64,000 bases of DNA from Clostridium sp. AM33-3 (GCF_003480315.1 NZ_QUIV01000004.1:62001-126000); one strand, 5' to 3'. Counted from the first letter of the stretch, positions 35,381 through 45,083 are shown. Program-made: numbers and translations. Notes: a model not told the origin generated them from the letters alone.

Positions 35381-36394
35381 ATGAGAAAAAGAATGGGAGC
35401 AGCTTTTATGGCAATGGCAATGGTGTGCGCAGGTGTGACTGCATGTAGTTCAGGAGCCAGTGCACCGGCAGCAACAAAGGCAGAGAGCAAAGCAGAGGAG
35501 AAAGCCGACGAGAGTAAGGAAGAGACAGGCGGAGAGAAGAAGGATGGTTACGTGATCGGACTTGCAATGAATACGCAGACAAACCCGTTCTTCGTAGATG
35601 TAAAAGATGGTGTTCAGAAAGCGGCAGATGAGCATGGTATTGAGCTTTACATCACTGATGCACAGGATGATCCGACTATCCAGATGAAGGATGTGGAGAA
35701 TCTGATCACGAAGAATCCGGACGCGATCATCATTGACACCTGTGATTCTGATGCAATTGTTTCTTCGATTGAGGCATGCAATGAGGCTGGCATTCCGGTA
35801 TTTACCATGGACCGTGAAGCAAACGGCGGCGACGTTATTTCCCATATCGGTTACGATGCGATCAAATCCGGCAAACTCGCAGGTCAGTTCTTAGTAGATT
35901 CCCTTGGTGGAAAAGGAAAGATCGTTGAGCTGCAGGGTATTATGGGTACCAATGTTGCACAGCAGCGTTCAGAAGGTTTCAATTCGGTAATTGCTGAGAA
36001 TCCGGATATGGAAATCGTTGCATGTCAGGTTGCTGATTTTGACCGTGCAAAAGCTATGAGTGTTATGGAGAACATTCTGCAGGCAAATCCGGAGATTGAC
36101 GGATTATACGCTGCAAATGATGAGATGTTATTAGGTGCTCTGGAGGCTATGGATGCCGCAGGCAGGACTGCTGATATCGTTAAGGTTGGCTGTGATGCCA
36201 TCGATGATACTCTGGAGGCAATCAAAGATAAACGTGTGGAAGCAACCATCGCAGAGCCGCCGTTCTTCCTTGGTAAAGCAATTCTGAACACTGCTTATGA
36301 TTATCTTGAGGGCAAAGAGGTTGAAGCTCACGTTGTTCTGGATAATCAGCTTGTTACCCAGGATACCGTTGACAGTCTGGTAACAAAAGAGTGA
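35381..36394 (+). CDS. rbsB: Ribose-type ABC transporter substrate-binding lipoprotein
   Basis: A 337-residue lipoprotein. The signal peptide ends in GVTAC, with lipidated C22. A charged Glu/Lys/Ala linker (about 25-50) leads to a periplasmic-binding-protein fold of the ribose/galactose type (GYVIGLAMNTQTNPFFVDVK, then DTCDSDAIVSSIEAC and LYAANDEMLLGALEAM). It captures the sugar for RbsA/RbsC. It is the last gene of the operon, as often in clostridia, and a hairpin follows. Confidence 0.93.
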   Translation: MRKRMGAAFMAMAMVCAGVTACSSGASAPAATKAESKAEEKADESKEETGGEKKDGYVIGLAMNTQTNPFFVDVKDGVQKAADEHGIELYITDAQDDPTIQMKDVENLITKNPDAIIIDTCDSDAIVSSIEACNEAGIPVFTMDREANGGDVISHIGYDAIKSGKLAGQFLVDSLGGKGKIVELQGIMGTNVAQQRSEGFNSVIAENPDMEIVACQVADFDRAKAMSVMENILQANPEIDGLYAANDEMLLGALEAMDAAGRTADIVKVGCDAIDDTLEAIKDKRVEATIAEPPFFLGKAILNTAYDYLEGKEVEAHVVLDNQLVTQDTVDSLVTKE

Positions 36395-36448
36395 TCAGAC
36401 ACATTAAGATTCCCAACAGAATAAAGGCTCAGATCTAAATGGAACGCA

Positions 36449-36475
36449 GGGCTGCCGGACTTGGACCGGCGGCCC
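36449..36475 (+). terminator. Putative terminator of the rbs operon
   Basis: gggctgccgg (36449-36458) pairs with ccggcggccc (36466-36475) with one G-U pair; the T-tract is weak (tgttgt). Confidence 0.6.
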
Positions 36476-36522
36476 TGTTGTGCTGTGCGCCCTGTGCGCA
36501 CGCTTCAAATAGAGGTTTTTTC

Positions 36523-36551
36523 TTGTTCCGTTCTGCGGCTTGTGTTATCAT
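36523..36551 (+). promoter_or_regulatory. Promoter of holA
   Basis: TTGTTC (36523-36528) and TATCAT (36546-36551) with a 17-base spacer, 30 bases before the holA ATG. Confidence 0.5.
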
Positions 36552-36580
36552 AAGGTAAAACGGAATGGGAGATACATGCA

Positions 36581-37558
36581 ATGCAGACATTAAACCAGGA
36601 TATCAAAACAGGGGAATTCAAACAGATCTATCTTTTATACGGGGAAGAGGCATTTTTAAAGAATAGCTACAAGAACCGCTTAAAAGAAGCCATCATCGGA
36701 GACGATACCATGAATTTTGCCCGCTTTGAGGGAAAGGGACTGGATGTGGACGAGCTGATCCGCCTCGCGGACACCATGCCGTTTTTTGCGGAGCGCCGTC
36801 TGATCCTGGTGGAGGACAGCGGCTTTTTTAAGAGTGCGTCGGATGCCCTGGTGCAGTATCTGCCATCCATGCCGGATACCACCATCCTGCTGTTTGTAGA
36901 AACGGAAGTGGATAAGCGGAACCGTCTTTATAAGAAAGTAAAGGATATGGGATATGCGGCAGAGTTAAACCGTCAGGACAGTGCCCAGCTCGCAAGATGG
37001 GCCGGCGGAATTCTTACGCGGGAGCAGAAGAAAATCACGAAGCATACGATGGAGCTGTTCTTAAGCATGGCGGGAGATGACATGGAAAATATCCGCATGG
37101 AACTGGAAAAGCTCATCAGCTATACCCTGGGCCGGGAGGTCATCACCGATGAGGATGTCCTGGCGGTCTGCACGGTGCAGGTGACAAACCGCATCTTTGA
37201 GATGGTGTCGGCCATTGTGAACCGGCAGCCCAGAAAGGCGATGGATCTTTATGAAGATCTTCTGACATTAAAAGAGCCGCCCATGCGTATTCTGTTCCTG
37301 ATCGCAAGACAGTTCAATCAGCTGCTGCAGGTAAAGGATCTGATGGGAAAAGGTATGGATAAGGGAACCATTGCTTCTAAATTGAAGATGCAGCCTTTCG
37401 TAGTCGGAAAGACCATGCCGCAGGCCAGGCAGTTTGGCAGAGAACAGATCCTTTCCTATGTGGAGTTCTGCGTGGAGACAGAGGAAGCGGTAAAGAGCGG
37501 ACGGCTGCAGGACCGGCTGGCAGTGGAGCTTCTGATCACCAGAGAATATAATAGTTGA
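36581..37558 (+). CDS. holA: DNA polymerase III subunit delta
   Basis: A 325-residue clamp-loader subunit. The N-terminal IYLLYGEEAFLKNSYKNRL and a following MNFARFEG match the HolA family, with a P-loop-like fold lacking a Walker motif, and the C-terminal collar segment has FLIARQFNQLLQVKDL. It opens the sliding clamp during loading. In many Firmicutes this gene sits near rpsT and gpr; here it is between the rbs operon and lgt. Confidence 0.92.
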   Translation: MQTLNQDIKTGEFKQIYLLYGEEAFLKNSYKNRLKEAIIGDDTMNFARFEGKGLDVDELIRLADTMPFFAERRLILVEDSGFFKSASDALVQYLPSMPDTTILLFVETEVDKRNRLYKKVKDMGYAAELNRQDSAQLARWAGGILTREQKKITKHTMELFLSMAGDDMENIRMELEKLISYTLGREVITDEDVLAVCTVQVTNRIFEMVSAIVNRQPRKAMDLYEDLLTLKEPPMRILFLIARQFNQLLQVKDLMGKGMDKGTIASKLKMQPFVVGKTMPQARQFGREQILSYVEFCVETEEAVKSGRLQDRLAVELLITREYNS

Positions 37559-37682
37559 TTTTTTTTCCCTTTGATTGTAGCATATTATCTATGCGGAGTT
37601 TGTCGAACAAAGTCGCACGAATCTGTTTGCCTTTGCCAGAGATCCGCGTTAAAATATAAACAGCATCGAAAGGAGAACGACA

Positions 37683-38546
37683 ATGAACGGAGCAGACATC
37701 CGTTTTGTACATCTTGGAATTACGATCAATCATCTGAAAAGCAGTATTTCAGTATTCGGATTCCGGATTGCGTTTTATGGCATCATCATCGGAATCGGAA
37801 TGCTGGCAGGGCTGTGGATCGCCCAGTCAGATGCAAAGCGCAGAGGGCAGGACCCGGAGCTGTATCTGGATTTTGCACTATACGCGATCATATGTTCCAT
37901 TATCGGTGCAAGATTGTATTATGTGATTTTTGAGTGGGACTATTATAAGAACAATCTACTGCAGATTTTTAACCTGAGAGCCGGCGGTCTTGCTATCTAT
38001 GGTGGCGTCATTGCGGGAGCCATCACCATGATCGTCTACACACGGATGAAAAAAGTATCCTTTTTTTCCATGGCTGACACAGGTGTGCTTGGACTGGTTA
38101 CCGGTCAGATCATCGGCCGGTGGGGAAACTTCTTTAACTGCGAGGCATTTGGCGGCTATACAGACAGTCTGCTGGCCATGCGGATCAGACGGGCTCTGGT
38201 GAATGATAATATGCTGAATGCAGATGTTCTGAACCACAGAATTGTGGAAAACGGGGTGGAATATATTCAGGTGCACCCCACCTTTTTTTACGAGTCCTGC
38301 TGGAATTTGTGCCTTTTACTCTTTATGCTGTGGTTTCGCAGATATAAAAAGTATGATGGACAGATGCTCTGGATTTATTTGTTTGGTTATGGGATAGGAC
38401 GTTTCTGGATCGAGAGCCTGCGTACAGACCAGCTGATCCTGTTCGGAACCGGACTTCCGGTATCTCAGGCGCTCTCCCTGGTCCTGATCCTGGTGGCAGC
38501 AGGAAACCTGATCTGGAGAGGATATCGGCACAGACAGAAAACCTGA
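37683..38546 (+). CDS. lgt: Prolipoprotein diacylglyceryl transferase
   Basis: A 287-residue membrane enzyme with about seven spans. The Lgt signature is visible as GQIIGRWGNFFNCEAFGG near residues 137-154; YGGVIAGAI and the C-terminal GRFWIESLRTDQL also fit. It moves diacylglycerol from phosphatidylglycerol to the lipobox cysteine of prolipoproteins, such as the CapA-like and RbsB proteins in this window. AAAGGAGAACGACA precedes the ATG. Confidence 0.94.
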   Translation: MNGADIRFVHLGITINHLKSSISVFGFRIAFYGIIIGIGMLAGLWIAQSDAKRRGQDPELYLDFALYAIICSIIGARLYYVIFEWDYYKNNLLQIFNLRAGGLAIYGGVIAGAITMIVYTRMKKVSFFSMADTGVLGLVTGQIIGRWGNFFNCEAFGGYTDSLLAMRIRRALVNDNMLNADVLNHRIVENGVEYIQVHPTFFYESCWNLCLLLFMLWFRRYKKYDGQMLWIYLFGYGIGRFWIESLRTDQLILFGTGLPVSQALSLVLILVAAGNLIWRGYRHRQKT

Positions 38547-38652
38547 CAGCAACAAAGCCATGACAAAGACGCAAAATCAAGCCATAAAACATGTCGCAGT
38601 ATTGTTATGATGCACCTTGCACCATCTGACAACTGGAAGGAGAAAAGCAGAC

Positions 38653-38808
38653 ATGGAAATTTCCAAGGAGGAACTGGTTGTGTGTATTGAGCGTGCCAGA
38701 AAGAAACTGGATGGCAGTATTGCGAACAAAGACGATTATCGCTATATTTATGAAAACAGCATAGCGCTTGACCGCCTGCTTGAGATATACATCAGCATGG
38801 AATATTAA
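38653..38808 (+). CDS. Spo0E-like aspartyl-phosphate phosphatase peptide
   Basis: A 51-residue protein predicted to be two helices. The C-terminal part NSIALDRLLEIYIS carries the Spo0E-family pattern S-x-x-L-D-x-L-[IL]-x-x-Y, and an N-terminal helix IERARKKLDGSI fits as well. Spo0E proteins dephosphorylate the sporulation regulator Spo0A. GAAGGAGAAAA lies before the ATG at 38653; the 12 upstream residues in frame are probably not translated. It is followed by a terminator. Confidence 0.75.
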   Translation: MEISKEELVVCIERARKKLDGSIANKDDYRYIYENSIALDRLLEIYISMEY

Positions 38809-38845
38809 TGAAAAGATTCTTAACAAAGGTTTAACATCCATTCCG

Positions 38846-38887
38846 GAAGGGTGTCCACAAAAGAAGTGTGGATATCCTTCTTTTTTT
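38846..38887 (+). terminator. Terminator before mraZ
   Basis: gaagggtgtccaca pairs with tgtggatatccttc (two G-U pairs), 7-base loop, then a run of T at 38881-38887. Confidence 0.85.
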
Positions 38888-38931
38888 GACGATAATTCCT
38901 GGATTTTCCAGTCGTTTTTGTTAAAAAAAAC

Positions 38932-38960
38932 TTGCTATTTTCTTACGCATGTACTAAACT
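38932..38960 (+). promoter_or_regulatory. Promoter of the dcw cluster
   Basis: TTGCTA (38932-38937) and TAAACT (38955-38960) with a 17-base spacer. The transcript would start near 38967, inside the repeats described next. Confidence 0.6.
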
Positions 38961-38967
38961 TAGAATA

Positions 38968-39015
38968 CAAGTGGTGGAAAGTGGCACAAAGTGGTTTGAA
39001 ATGGTACAAAAGTGG
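38968..39015 (+). promoter_or_regulatory. MraZ operator: repeated AAAGTGG boxes
   Basis: AAAGTGG occurs at 38978, 38988 and 39009, with close variants at 38968 (caagtgg) and 38999 (aaatgg), so five boxes at 10-11 base steps on one DNA face. Repeats of this sequence are known MraZ binding sites in other bacteria. They lie just downstream of the promoter, which fits repression by the first gene product. Confidence 0.8.
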
Positions 39016-39056
39016 CATATGTGGGTGCCAGATGACAGGGTAACAGGTGATTGATT

Positions 39057-39482
39057 ATGTTCATGGGTGAATACAATCATACAGTGGACGCGAAGGGAAG
39101 ACTGATTGTCCCTTCCAAATTCAGAGAACAGCTTGGAGACGAATTCGTTGTAACGAAAGGGCTCGATGGCTGTTTATTCGTCTATGAAAACACCGAATGG
39201 AAAGCTCTGGAAGAAAAGCTGCATGCCCTGCCTCTTACCAATGCAAACGCACGAAAGTTTTCACGCTTTTTTCTTGCGGGTGCTACTACCTGTGAAGTAG
39301 ACAAACAGGGACGGATTTTGCTGCCGGCTGTTTTAAGGGAGTTTGCCAAGATCGATAAAGACGCAGTGTTAGTCGGCGTAGGAAGCCGGATTGAGATCTG
39401 GAGCAGAGATAATTGGAATCAGTCAAACACCTACGACGACATGGAAGAAATTGCAGAAAATATGGAGGGTCTTGGAATTTAA
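39057..39482 (+). CDS. mraZ: Transcriptional regulator MraZ
   Basis: A 141-residue protein with two AbrB-like repeats, each with the DAKGR / DKQGR turn: [20 protein letters not shown] at the N-terminus and [19 protein letters not shown] near 80. MraZ forms a ring that binds repeats before its own operon. The start at 39057 gives the usual MFMGEYNH N-terminus; an upstream TTG would add two residues. The matching AAAGTGG boxes are immediately upstream. Confidence 0.95.
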   Translation: MFMGEYNHTVDAKGRLIVPSKFREQLGDEFVVTKGLDGCLFVYENTEWKALEEKLHALPLTNANARKFSRFFLAGATTCEVDKQGRILLPAVLREFAKIDKDAVLVGVGSRIEIWSRDNWNQSNTYDDMEEIAENMEGLGI

Positions 39483-39483
39483 G

Positions 39484-40419
39484 ATGGCATTTGAGCATAA
39501 ATCAGTATTACTGTATGAAACGGTTGACAGCCTGAACATCAGGCCGGACGGTATCTATGTGGATGGAACCCTGGGCGGAGGCGGACATGCCTATGAGGTC
39601 TGCAGACGGCTGGGAGAACATGGACGCCTGATCGGCATCGACCAGGATGCAGACGCGATCGCGGCGGCCACCAAACGCCTGGAGCCGTTTGCGGACAAGG
39701 TTACGGTGGTACGAAGCAACTATGAGAATATTGCTTCGGTCCTTCATGAGCTTGGTATTGAGAAGGTGGACGGCATTTATCTGGATCTGGGAGTTTCCTC
39801 CTATCAGCTGGATACTGCTTCCCGGGGCTTTACCTACCGGGAGGATGCGCCGCTGGATATGCGTATGGACCAGCGGAATACCCAGACGGCAGCAGATATT
39901 GTGAATACCTATAGCGAGATGGAACTTTACCGGATCATCCGTGATTATGGAGAGGACCGTTTTGCCAAGAATATTGCCAAGCACATTGTGCGGCAGCGTC
40001 AGGAAAAGCCTTACGAGACGACCGGAGAACTCATTGAGACCATAAAGGCCGCAATTCCGGCCAAAATCCGGGCAACGGGAGGTCACCCGGCCAAGCGTAC
40101 GTTTCAGGCAATCCGCATTGAGCTAAACCATGAGCTGGATGTATTAAACTGCTCCATCGATACCATGATTGACCTCCTGAATCCGGGAGGACGGTTAAGC
40201 ATTATTACCTTCCATTCGCTGGAAGACCGGATCGTGAAAAAACGCTTCCGGGACAATGAAAATCCCTGCATCTGCCCGCCGGAATTCCCGGTATGCATGT
40301 GCGGCAGAAAGAGCAAAGGCACTGTGATCACAAGAAAACCCATCGTGCCGGGGGAAGAAGAATTAGAATACAACAAGCGCTCGAAGAGTTCCAAGCTTCG
40401 GGTATTTGAAAGAGCATAA
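39484..40419 (+). CDS. rsmH: 16S rRNA m4C1402 methyltransferase RsmH (MraW)
   Basis: A 311-residue SAM-dependent methyltransferase. The SAM motif is [15 protein letters not shown] near 25-40; [10 protein letters not shown] near 100, [16 protein letters not shown] near 112 and [16 protein letters not shown] near 240 are all family blocks. It methylates N4 of C1402 in 16S rRNA. The ATG follows the mraZ stop by one base, with GGAGGG inside the mraZ end. Confidence 0.96.
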   Translation: MAFEHKSVLLYETVDSLNIRPDGIYVDGTLGGGGHAYEVCRRLGEHGRLIGIDQDADAIAAATKRLEPFADKVTVVRSNYENIASVLHELGIEKVDGIYLDLGVSSYQLDTASRGFTYREDAPLDMRMDQRNTQTAADIVNTYSEMELYRIIRDYGEDRFAKNIAKHIVRQRQEKPYETTGELIETIKAAIPAKIRATGGHPAKRTFQAIRIELNHELDVLNCSIDTMIDLLNPGGRLSIITFHSLEDRIVKKRFRDNENPCICPPEFPVCMCGRKSKGTVITRKPIVPGEEELEYNKRSKSSKLRVFERA

Positions 40420-40461
40420 ATAAAAGAGAATCTTACGTAAGAGAAAAAAGGAGGAATGAGT

Positions 40462-40935
40462 ATGGCTTCGCACAGAGCAGCAAACCAGGGCTATGTGTAC
40501 GGAACTGCAGCCAGAAATATGGCAGCAGAGAGGGAACGCACAAGAAAGCAGAGAGTGGTGCAGTACCGCCAGGATATGAGCCATACTGTCAGAAAAAATC
40601 AGGAAAAGGCACTTCAGATGAATCTGCCGTACGTGATCATGCTGACACTGGCAGCAGTCTGCGCGCTGTATATCTGTATCGGGTATCTGCATGTGCAGTC
40701 CTCCATGACCGCAAAGATCCACAACATTGAGACGCTGGAGCAGCAGCTGGAGCAGCTTCGCTCTGAGAACGATGCGCTGCAGACCCGCATCAATACCGAT
40801 ATGGACCTGGATCACATCTACAAGGTAGCTACAGAGGAACTTGGCATGGTATATGCCAACCGTAATCAGGTGTTATTATATGATAAAACGGAAAGCGAGT
40901 ATGTAAGACAATATGAGGACATCCCAAAACACTAA
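40462..40935 (+). CDS. FtsL-like septum protein
   Basis: A 157-residue protein with a basic cytoplasmic N-terminus, one membrane segment (YVIMLTLAAVCALYICIGYL near 55-75) and a short coiled coil outside (IETLEQQLEQLRSENDALQ). Size, topology and place between rsmH and the PBP gene fit FtsL, which joins FtsB/DivIC and FtsQ in the divisome. The sequence is too variable to name it with certainty. AAGGAGG lies seven bases before the ATG at 40462, so that start is preferred to the ATG two codons earlier. Confidence 0.75.
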   Translation: MASHRAANQGYVYGTAARNMAAERERTRKQRVVQYRQDMSHTVRKNQEKALQMNLPYVIMLTLAAVCALYICIGYLHVQSSMTAKIHNIETLEQQLEQLRSENDALQTRINTDMDLDHIYKVATEELGMVYANRNQVLLYDKTESEYVRQYEDIPKH

Positions 40936-40948
40936 TCAGGATTCAAGG

Positions 40949-43258
40949 ATGGGGGAGAAGCGAAGATCCGGTGCACGCCGGATCTTCACGAGATATATGC
41001 AGGAAAAGCTGGCGATCACAGTTATTGTGATTACGCTGGCTTTGTTTGCGTTAATCTATGTGTTGTATCACATCATTACCACAAAGCAGGACAGCTACAA
41101 CCAGATCGTGCTGTCCCAGCAGCAGTATGACAGCCGTGTGCTGCCGTACCGGCGGGGCGATATCGTAGACCGCAACGGCACATATCTGGCAACTACGGAG
41201 AAGGTATATAATCTGATCATTGACCCGAAGCAGATCATGTCGGCGGAAACAGATTATCTGGACGCAACGGTCACGGCACTTGTCACGGTGTTTGATTATG
41301 ATGAGACTGAGATGAAAAATCTGATCCGGGATAATTCCGGAAAGGCGTATCTGCGTTATGCGAAACAGCTTTCCTATGACCAGAAGGAAGCGTTCGAACA
41401 GTACCAGTCTGATACCAATAAGGCCAATGCCAAGGTGGATTCAAAGGCCCGTGTCAAGGGAATCTGGTTTGAAGATGAATTTAAACGGATCTATCCTTAT
41501 AATTCCCTGGCCTGTAATGTGATCGGCTTTGCGACCAGCGATGGCGGCACGGGAAACGGCGGTATTGAACAGTCCTATAATGATTCACTGGTAGGTACCA
41601 ATGGCCGGGAATATGGTTATCTGAATGATGATTCCAACCTGGAACGTGTCATCAAACCGGCAGAGAACGGAGATACGATAGTGTCCACAATTGATGTGAA
41701 TATCCAGAACGCAGTGGAAAAGCGCATCAATGAGTGGATGTCAGATCCGGGTTCCGAGCATATCGGCGTTATGGTTATGAATCCCAACAATGGTGAAGTC
41801 CTGGCTATGGCTAACAATAGCATGTTTGATCTGAATAACCCGAGGAGCGCAGCAGACAGCTGCAGTGAAGAAGAATTGCGGACATACGGATTAAAGGAGG
41901 CTATGCAGACGTATAACCGCCAGCATAAGAAAACAGATGGCAGCACCATCACCACCGATCAGGTCCCGGAGCATTACTCAGCAGATGAGATTCGTTCTTT
42001 TGGCCTTCAGGTAGCCTGGAACCAGAAATGGCGGAATTATGATATCAGTGATACCTTTGAGCCTGGTTCTCCGTCCAAAATCTTTACGGTTGCGGCAGCT
42101 CTGGAGGAGGGTGTGATCTCTCCGAATGATACCTTCTATTGCGATGGCTATCAGGAGGTGGCGGGACATCAGATTAAGTGTACAGCCTTTCGGAAGGGCG
42201 GACATGGTATGCTGACTGCGGCGGAGGCCCTGATGGTTTCCTGCAATGATGCCATGATGCAGATTGCGGCCAAGATGGGAGCAACCACGTTTACCCGCTA
42301 TATGACAGCCTTTGGGTTTGGCCAGAAGACCGGTATCGACCTGCCGGGTGAGGCAGATGCGAAGGGACTGGTGCGAAGTGCCAGCGAGATGAACTCTGCG
42401 GACCTGGCGACCAACTCCTTCGGACAGAACTATAACTGTTCCATGATCCAGATGGCGGCAGCCTACTGCTCTGTGATCAACGGAGGCTCTTATTATGAGC
42501 CTCATGTGGTAAAGCAGATCTTAAATGAACAGGGTTCCGTGGTGAAGGAAGTAAAACCGAAACTGGTCCGGGAAACAGTATCCGAGTCGACCAGCAACTT
42601 TATCAAGGATGCGCTGTTCCGCACAGTTTCTGAGGGAACCGGTAAGGCAGCGGCTGTAGAAGGCTATGAGATTGCCGGAAAGACTGGTACGGCAGAGAAA
42701 ATTCCGCGTTCCGCGAAGAATTATCTGCTTTCCTTCTGTGGCTTTGCGCCGGCTTACGATCCGCAGGTGCTGGTGTACGTAACGATAGATACTCCGCACG
42801 TGGAGGATCAGCCGCACAGTACTTATGCCAGCGGGGTGTTCTCAAAAATCATGGGAGATATTCTTCCATATCTGAATGTATTCCCATCTGTAGACTTTGA
42901 GACACAGCAGAATGAGGCGGCTGCGCAGCTTCCGGAGGCAGAGGGTATCACTGACAACAGCGGGCTGACTTCAGAAACTGAGACACCGGAAGAGCCGAAG
43001 GTATATGAGACCGAAGAATATATTGAGCCGGGTGATGATTCTGATCTGCCGGAGGATGTGCCGGAGAGTACAGAAGACGGAGAGAATGGAGGCAGCTATG
43101 TGCTTCCGCCTCAGACGGTTTCGGAGACATCTGCTTCGGAGAACAGTAACGGAAGCGAAGAGACTTCTGCAAAGACGGCAGATCAGAACGAGACAGGCGC
43201 GCAGGAAAACCAGCCGGAGCGGGAAACCATGAGTGAAACATCTGCTGCAGAAGAATAA
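40949..43258 (+). CDS. Class B penicillin-binding protein (FtsI/PbpB-like) with acidic tail
   Basis: A 769-residue transpeptidase with an N-terminal membrane anchor (LAITVIVITLALFALIYVLY), a dimerisation domain (RRGDIVDRNGTYLATT) and a transpeptidase domain. Active-site motifs are S374-P-S-K377, S431-C-N433 and K578-T-G580, so it should be active. A long tail from about residue 655 to the end is very rich in Glu, Ser and Thr and has no known domain. The insertion between residues 280 and 350 is also longer than usual. The start at 40949 is chosen over 40913, which lacks a ribosome site. It probably builds septal peptidoglycan with FtsW. Confidence 0.9.
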   Translation: MGEKRRSGARRIFTRYMQEKLAITVIVITLALFALIYVLYHIITTKQDSYNQIVLSQQQYDSRVLPYRRGDIVDRNGTYLATTEKVYNLIIDPKQIMSAETDYLDATVTALVTVFDYDETEMKNLIRDNSGKAYLRYAKQLSYDQKEAFEQYQSDTNKANAKVDSKARVKGIWFEDEFKRIYPYNSLACNVIGFATSDGGTGNGGIEQSYNDSLVGTNGREYGYLNDDSNLERVIKPAENGDTIVSTIDVNIQNAVEKRINEWMSDPGSEHIGVMVMNPNNGEVLAMANNSMFDLNNPRSAADSCSEEELRTYGLKEAMQTYNRQHKKTDGSTITTDQVPEHYSADEIRSFGLQVAWNQKWRNYDISDTFEPGSPSKIFTVAAALEEGVISPNDTFYCDGYQEVAGHQIKCTAFRKGGHGMLTAAEALMVSCNDAMMQIAAKMGATTFTRYMTAFGFGQKTGIDLPGEADAKGLVRSASEMNSADLATNSFGQNYNCSMIQMAAAYCSVINGGSYYEPHVVKQILNEQGSVVKEVKPKLVRETVSESTSNFIKDALFRTVSEGTGKAAAVEGYEIAGKTGTAEKIPRSAKNYLLSFCGFAPAYDPQVLVYVTIDTPHVEDQPHSTYASGVFSKIMGDILPYLNVFPSVDFETQQNEAAAQLPEAEGITDNSGLTSETETPEEPKVYETEEYIEPGDDSDLPEDVPESTEDGENGGSYVLPPQTVSETSASENSNGSEETSAKTADQNETGAQENQPERETMSETSAAEE

Positions 43259-43310
43259 AAAGATCCGGATATCTCATACAATAGAATAATGACTGCTTTA
43301 AGGAGCTGGT

Positions 43311-45083
43311 ATGGGAATGCTAAAACTGCTGTCTGTGCAGCATGGAAACCACAGCACGTTCCTGACGCATCACCGGAAGCGGATAGCCGTCCTGTTTGGC
43401 CTGCTGTGTTTTTGTATGGCAGGGCTGACTGGGCGGCTTGTGTTTCTTATGCTGTACCGGGCGGACCATTACAGTGAGATGGCAGAAGAGCTGCATCAGC
43501 GGGAACGTTCAATCAAGGCGGCCAGAGGCCGGATCCTGGATCGAAATGGAACGGTGATCGCAGCCAACCGGACTGTCTGCACCATTTCCGTGATCCATAA
43601 CCAGATTAAAAATCCGGAGACAGTCATTCAAAGTCTCTGTGAAATTTTGGGGACAGAGGAGGATTCTGTCCGGAAAAAAGTGGAAAAACGCAGCTCCCGT
43701 GAAATCATCCGTACGAATGTGGATAAGGAGACTGGCGACCGGATCCGGGAATTGCATCTGGCAGGCGTGAAGGTGGATGAGGATTACAGGCGTTCCTATC
43801 CCTTTGACAGTCTTGCTTCGAAGGTGCTTGGTTTTACCGGAGGAGATAATCAGGGAATCATTGGCCTGGAGGCTGCATATGAATCCATCTTAAAAGGAAA
43901 GAACGGAACTATCCTCACTATGACGGATGCGGCCGGAGTGGAGCTGGAAAATGCGTTTGAGGAGCGGATCGAACCAGTGGCCGGGGCAGATCTATACCTG
44001 AGCCTGGATGTAAATATCCAGCAATATGCTGAACAGGCGGCACTTACGGTTATGGAACAAAAAAGCGCAAAACGGGTGTCTGTTATTGTCATGGATCCTC
44101 AGAATGGGGAAATCCTGGCAATGGTCAATGTACCCGAATTTAATCTCAACGATCCGTTCACATTAAATACAGAAGAGACAGCAGTGCTTTCGGCAAAGGA
44201 AAAACAGAAACGCCTGAATCAGATGTGGAGAAATCCATCCATCAATGATACCTACGAGCCTGGGTCTACCTTTAAGATCATTACTGCGGCAGCAGGCCTG
44301 GAGGCTGGTGCTGTGGCTCTGACAGACCGGTTTTCCTGCCCTGGCTTTCGGGTTGTGGAGGACCGGAAGATCCGTTGCCACAAGGTGGGCGGACATGGAG
44401 AGGAGACCTTTCTGCAGGGGGCCATGAACTCCTGCAATCCGGTGTTCATCGATGTGGGACAGCGTCTTGGCATTGACCGGTACTGTCAGTATTTTGAACA
44501 GTTCGGACTGCGGGAGAAAACCGGTATCGATCTGCCTGGAGAAGCCTCCACCATCATGCACAAAAAAGAAAACATGGGGCTGGTGGAGCTGGCCACAGTC
44601 TCCTTTGGCCAGTCTTTTCAGATTACGCCCATTCAGCTGATCACCACGGCAGCATCCATTGTGAATGGAGGCGTGCGGATTACACCTCATTTTGGCGTGA
44701 AGGCAGTGGCGGCGGATGGAAGCTTTCTCCATAGGTTTTCTTACCCGGAGGGAAAACGGATCCTTTCGGAGGAGACCAGCAAAACCATGCGTTACGTGCT
44801 GGAACAGGTGGTGGCGGAGGGCAGCGGAAAAAAGGCGGCGGTGTCAGGCTTTCACATAGGCGGAAAGACAGCTACCTCTGAAAAATTGCCGCGAAGCCTG
44901 AAAAAATATATTTCTTCCTTTGTGGGCTTTGCACCGGCGGACGATCCGCAGGTGATCGCTCTGATCACCATTGATGAGCCTCAGGGCATCTATTATGGCG
45001 GAACCATTGCAGCTCCTGTGATCGCGGATATTTTTCAGAACATTCTGCCGTATCTGGGGATCCGGCGAGAGAGCCATTTTTAG
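43311..45083 (+). CDS. Second class B penicillin-binding protein, SpoVD-like
   Basis: A 590-residue transpeptidase with an N-terminal anchor (VLFGLLCFCMAGLTGRLVFL), the ARGRILDRNGTVIAANRT dimerisation motif and a transpeptidase domain. Motifs are S319-T-F-K322 and S374-C-N376. The third motif reads K519-T-A521 instead of KTG. No PASTA domain is present. It is close to the SpoVD/FtsI group, and two tandem class B genes before mraY resemble the pbpB-spoVD pair of bacilli, so a spore-cortex role is likely but inferred. AAGGAG lies just before the ATG. Confidence 0.85.
   Translation: MGMLKLLSVQHGNHSTFLTHHRKRIAVLFGLLCFCMAGLTGRLVFLMLYRADHYSEMAEELHQRERSIKAARGRILDRNGTVIAANRTVCTISVIHNQIKNPETVIQSLCEILGTEEDSVRKKVEKRSSREIIRTNVDKETGDRIRELHLAGVKVDEDYRRSYPFDSLASKVLGFTGGDNQGIIGLEAAYESILKGKNGTILTMTDAAGVELENAFEERIEPVAGADLYLSLDVNIQQYAEQAALTVMEQKSAKRVSVIVMDPQNGEILAMVNVPEFNLNDPFTLNTEETAVLSAKEKQKRLNQMWRNPSINDTYEPGSTFKIITAAAGLEAGAVALTDRFSCPGFRVVEDRKIRCHKVGGHGEETFLQGAMNSCNPVFIDVGQRLGIDRYCQYFEQFGLREKTGIDLPGEASTIMHKKENMGLVELATVSFGQSFQITPIQLITTAASIVNGGVRITPHFGVKAVAADGSFLHRFSYPEGKRILSEETSKTMRYVLEQVVAEGSGKKAAVSGFHIGGKTATSEKLPRSLKKYISSFVGFAPADDPQVIALITIDEPQGIYYGGTIAAPVIADIFQNILPYLGIRRESHF

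Noticed and set aside
39391..40419. Longer rsmH reading frame starting inside mraZ
   Set aside because: The extra 31 residues come from the mraZ gene in another frame; [12 protein letters not shown] at 39484 is the standard N-terminus.
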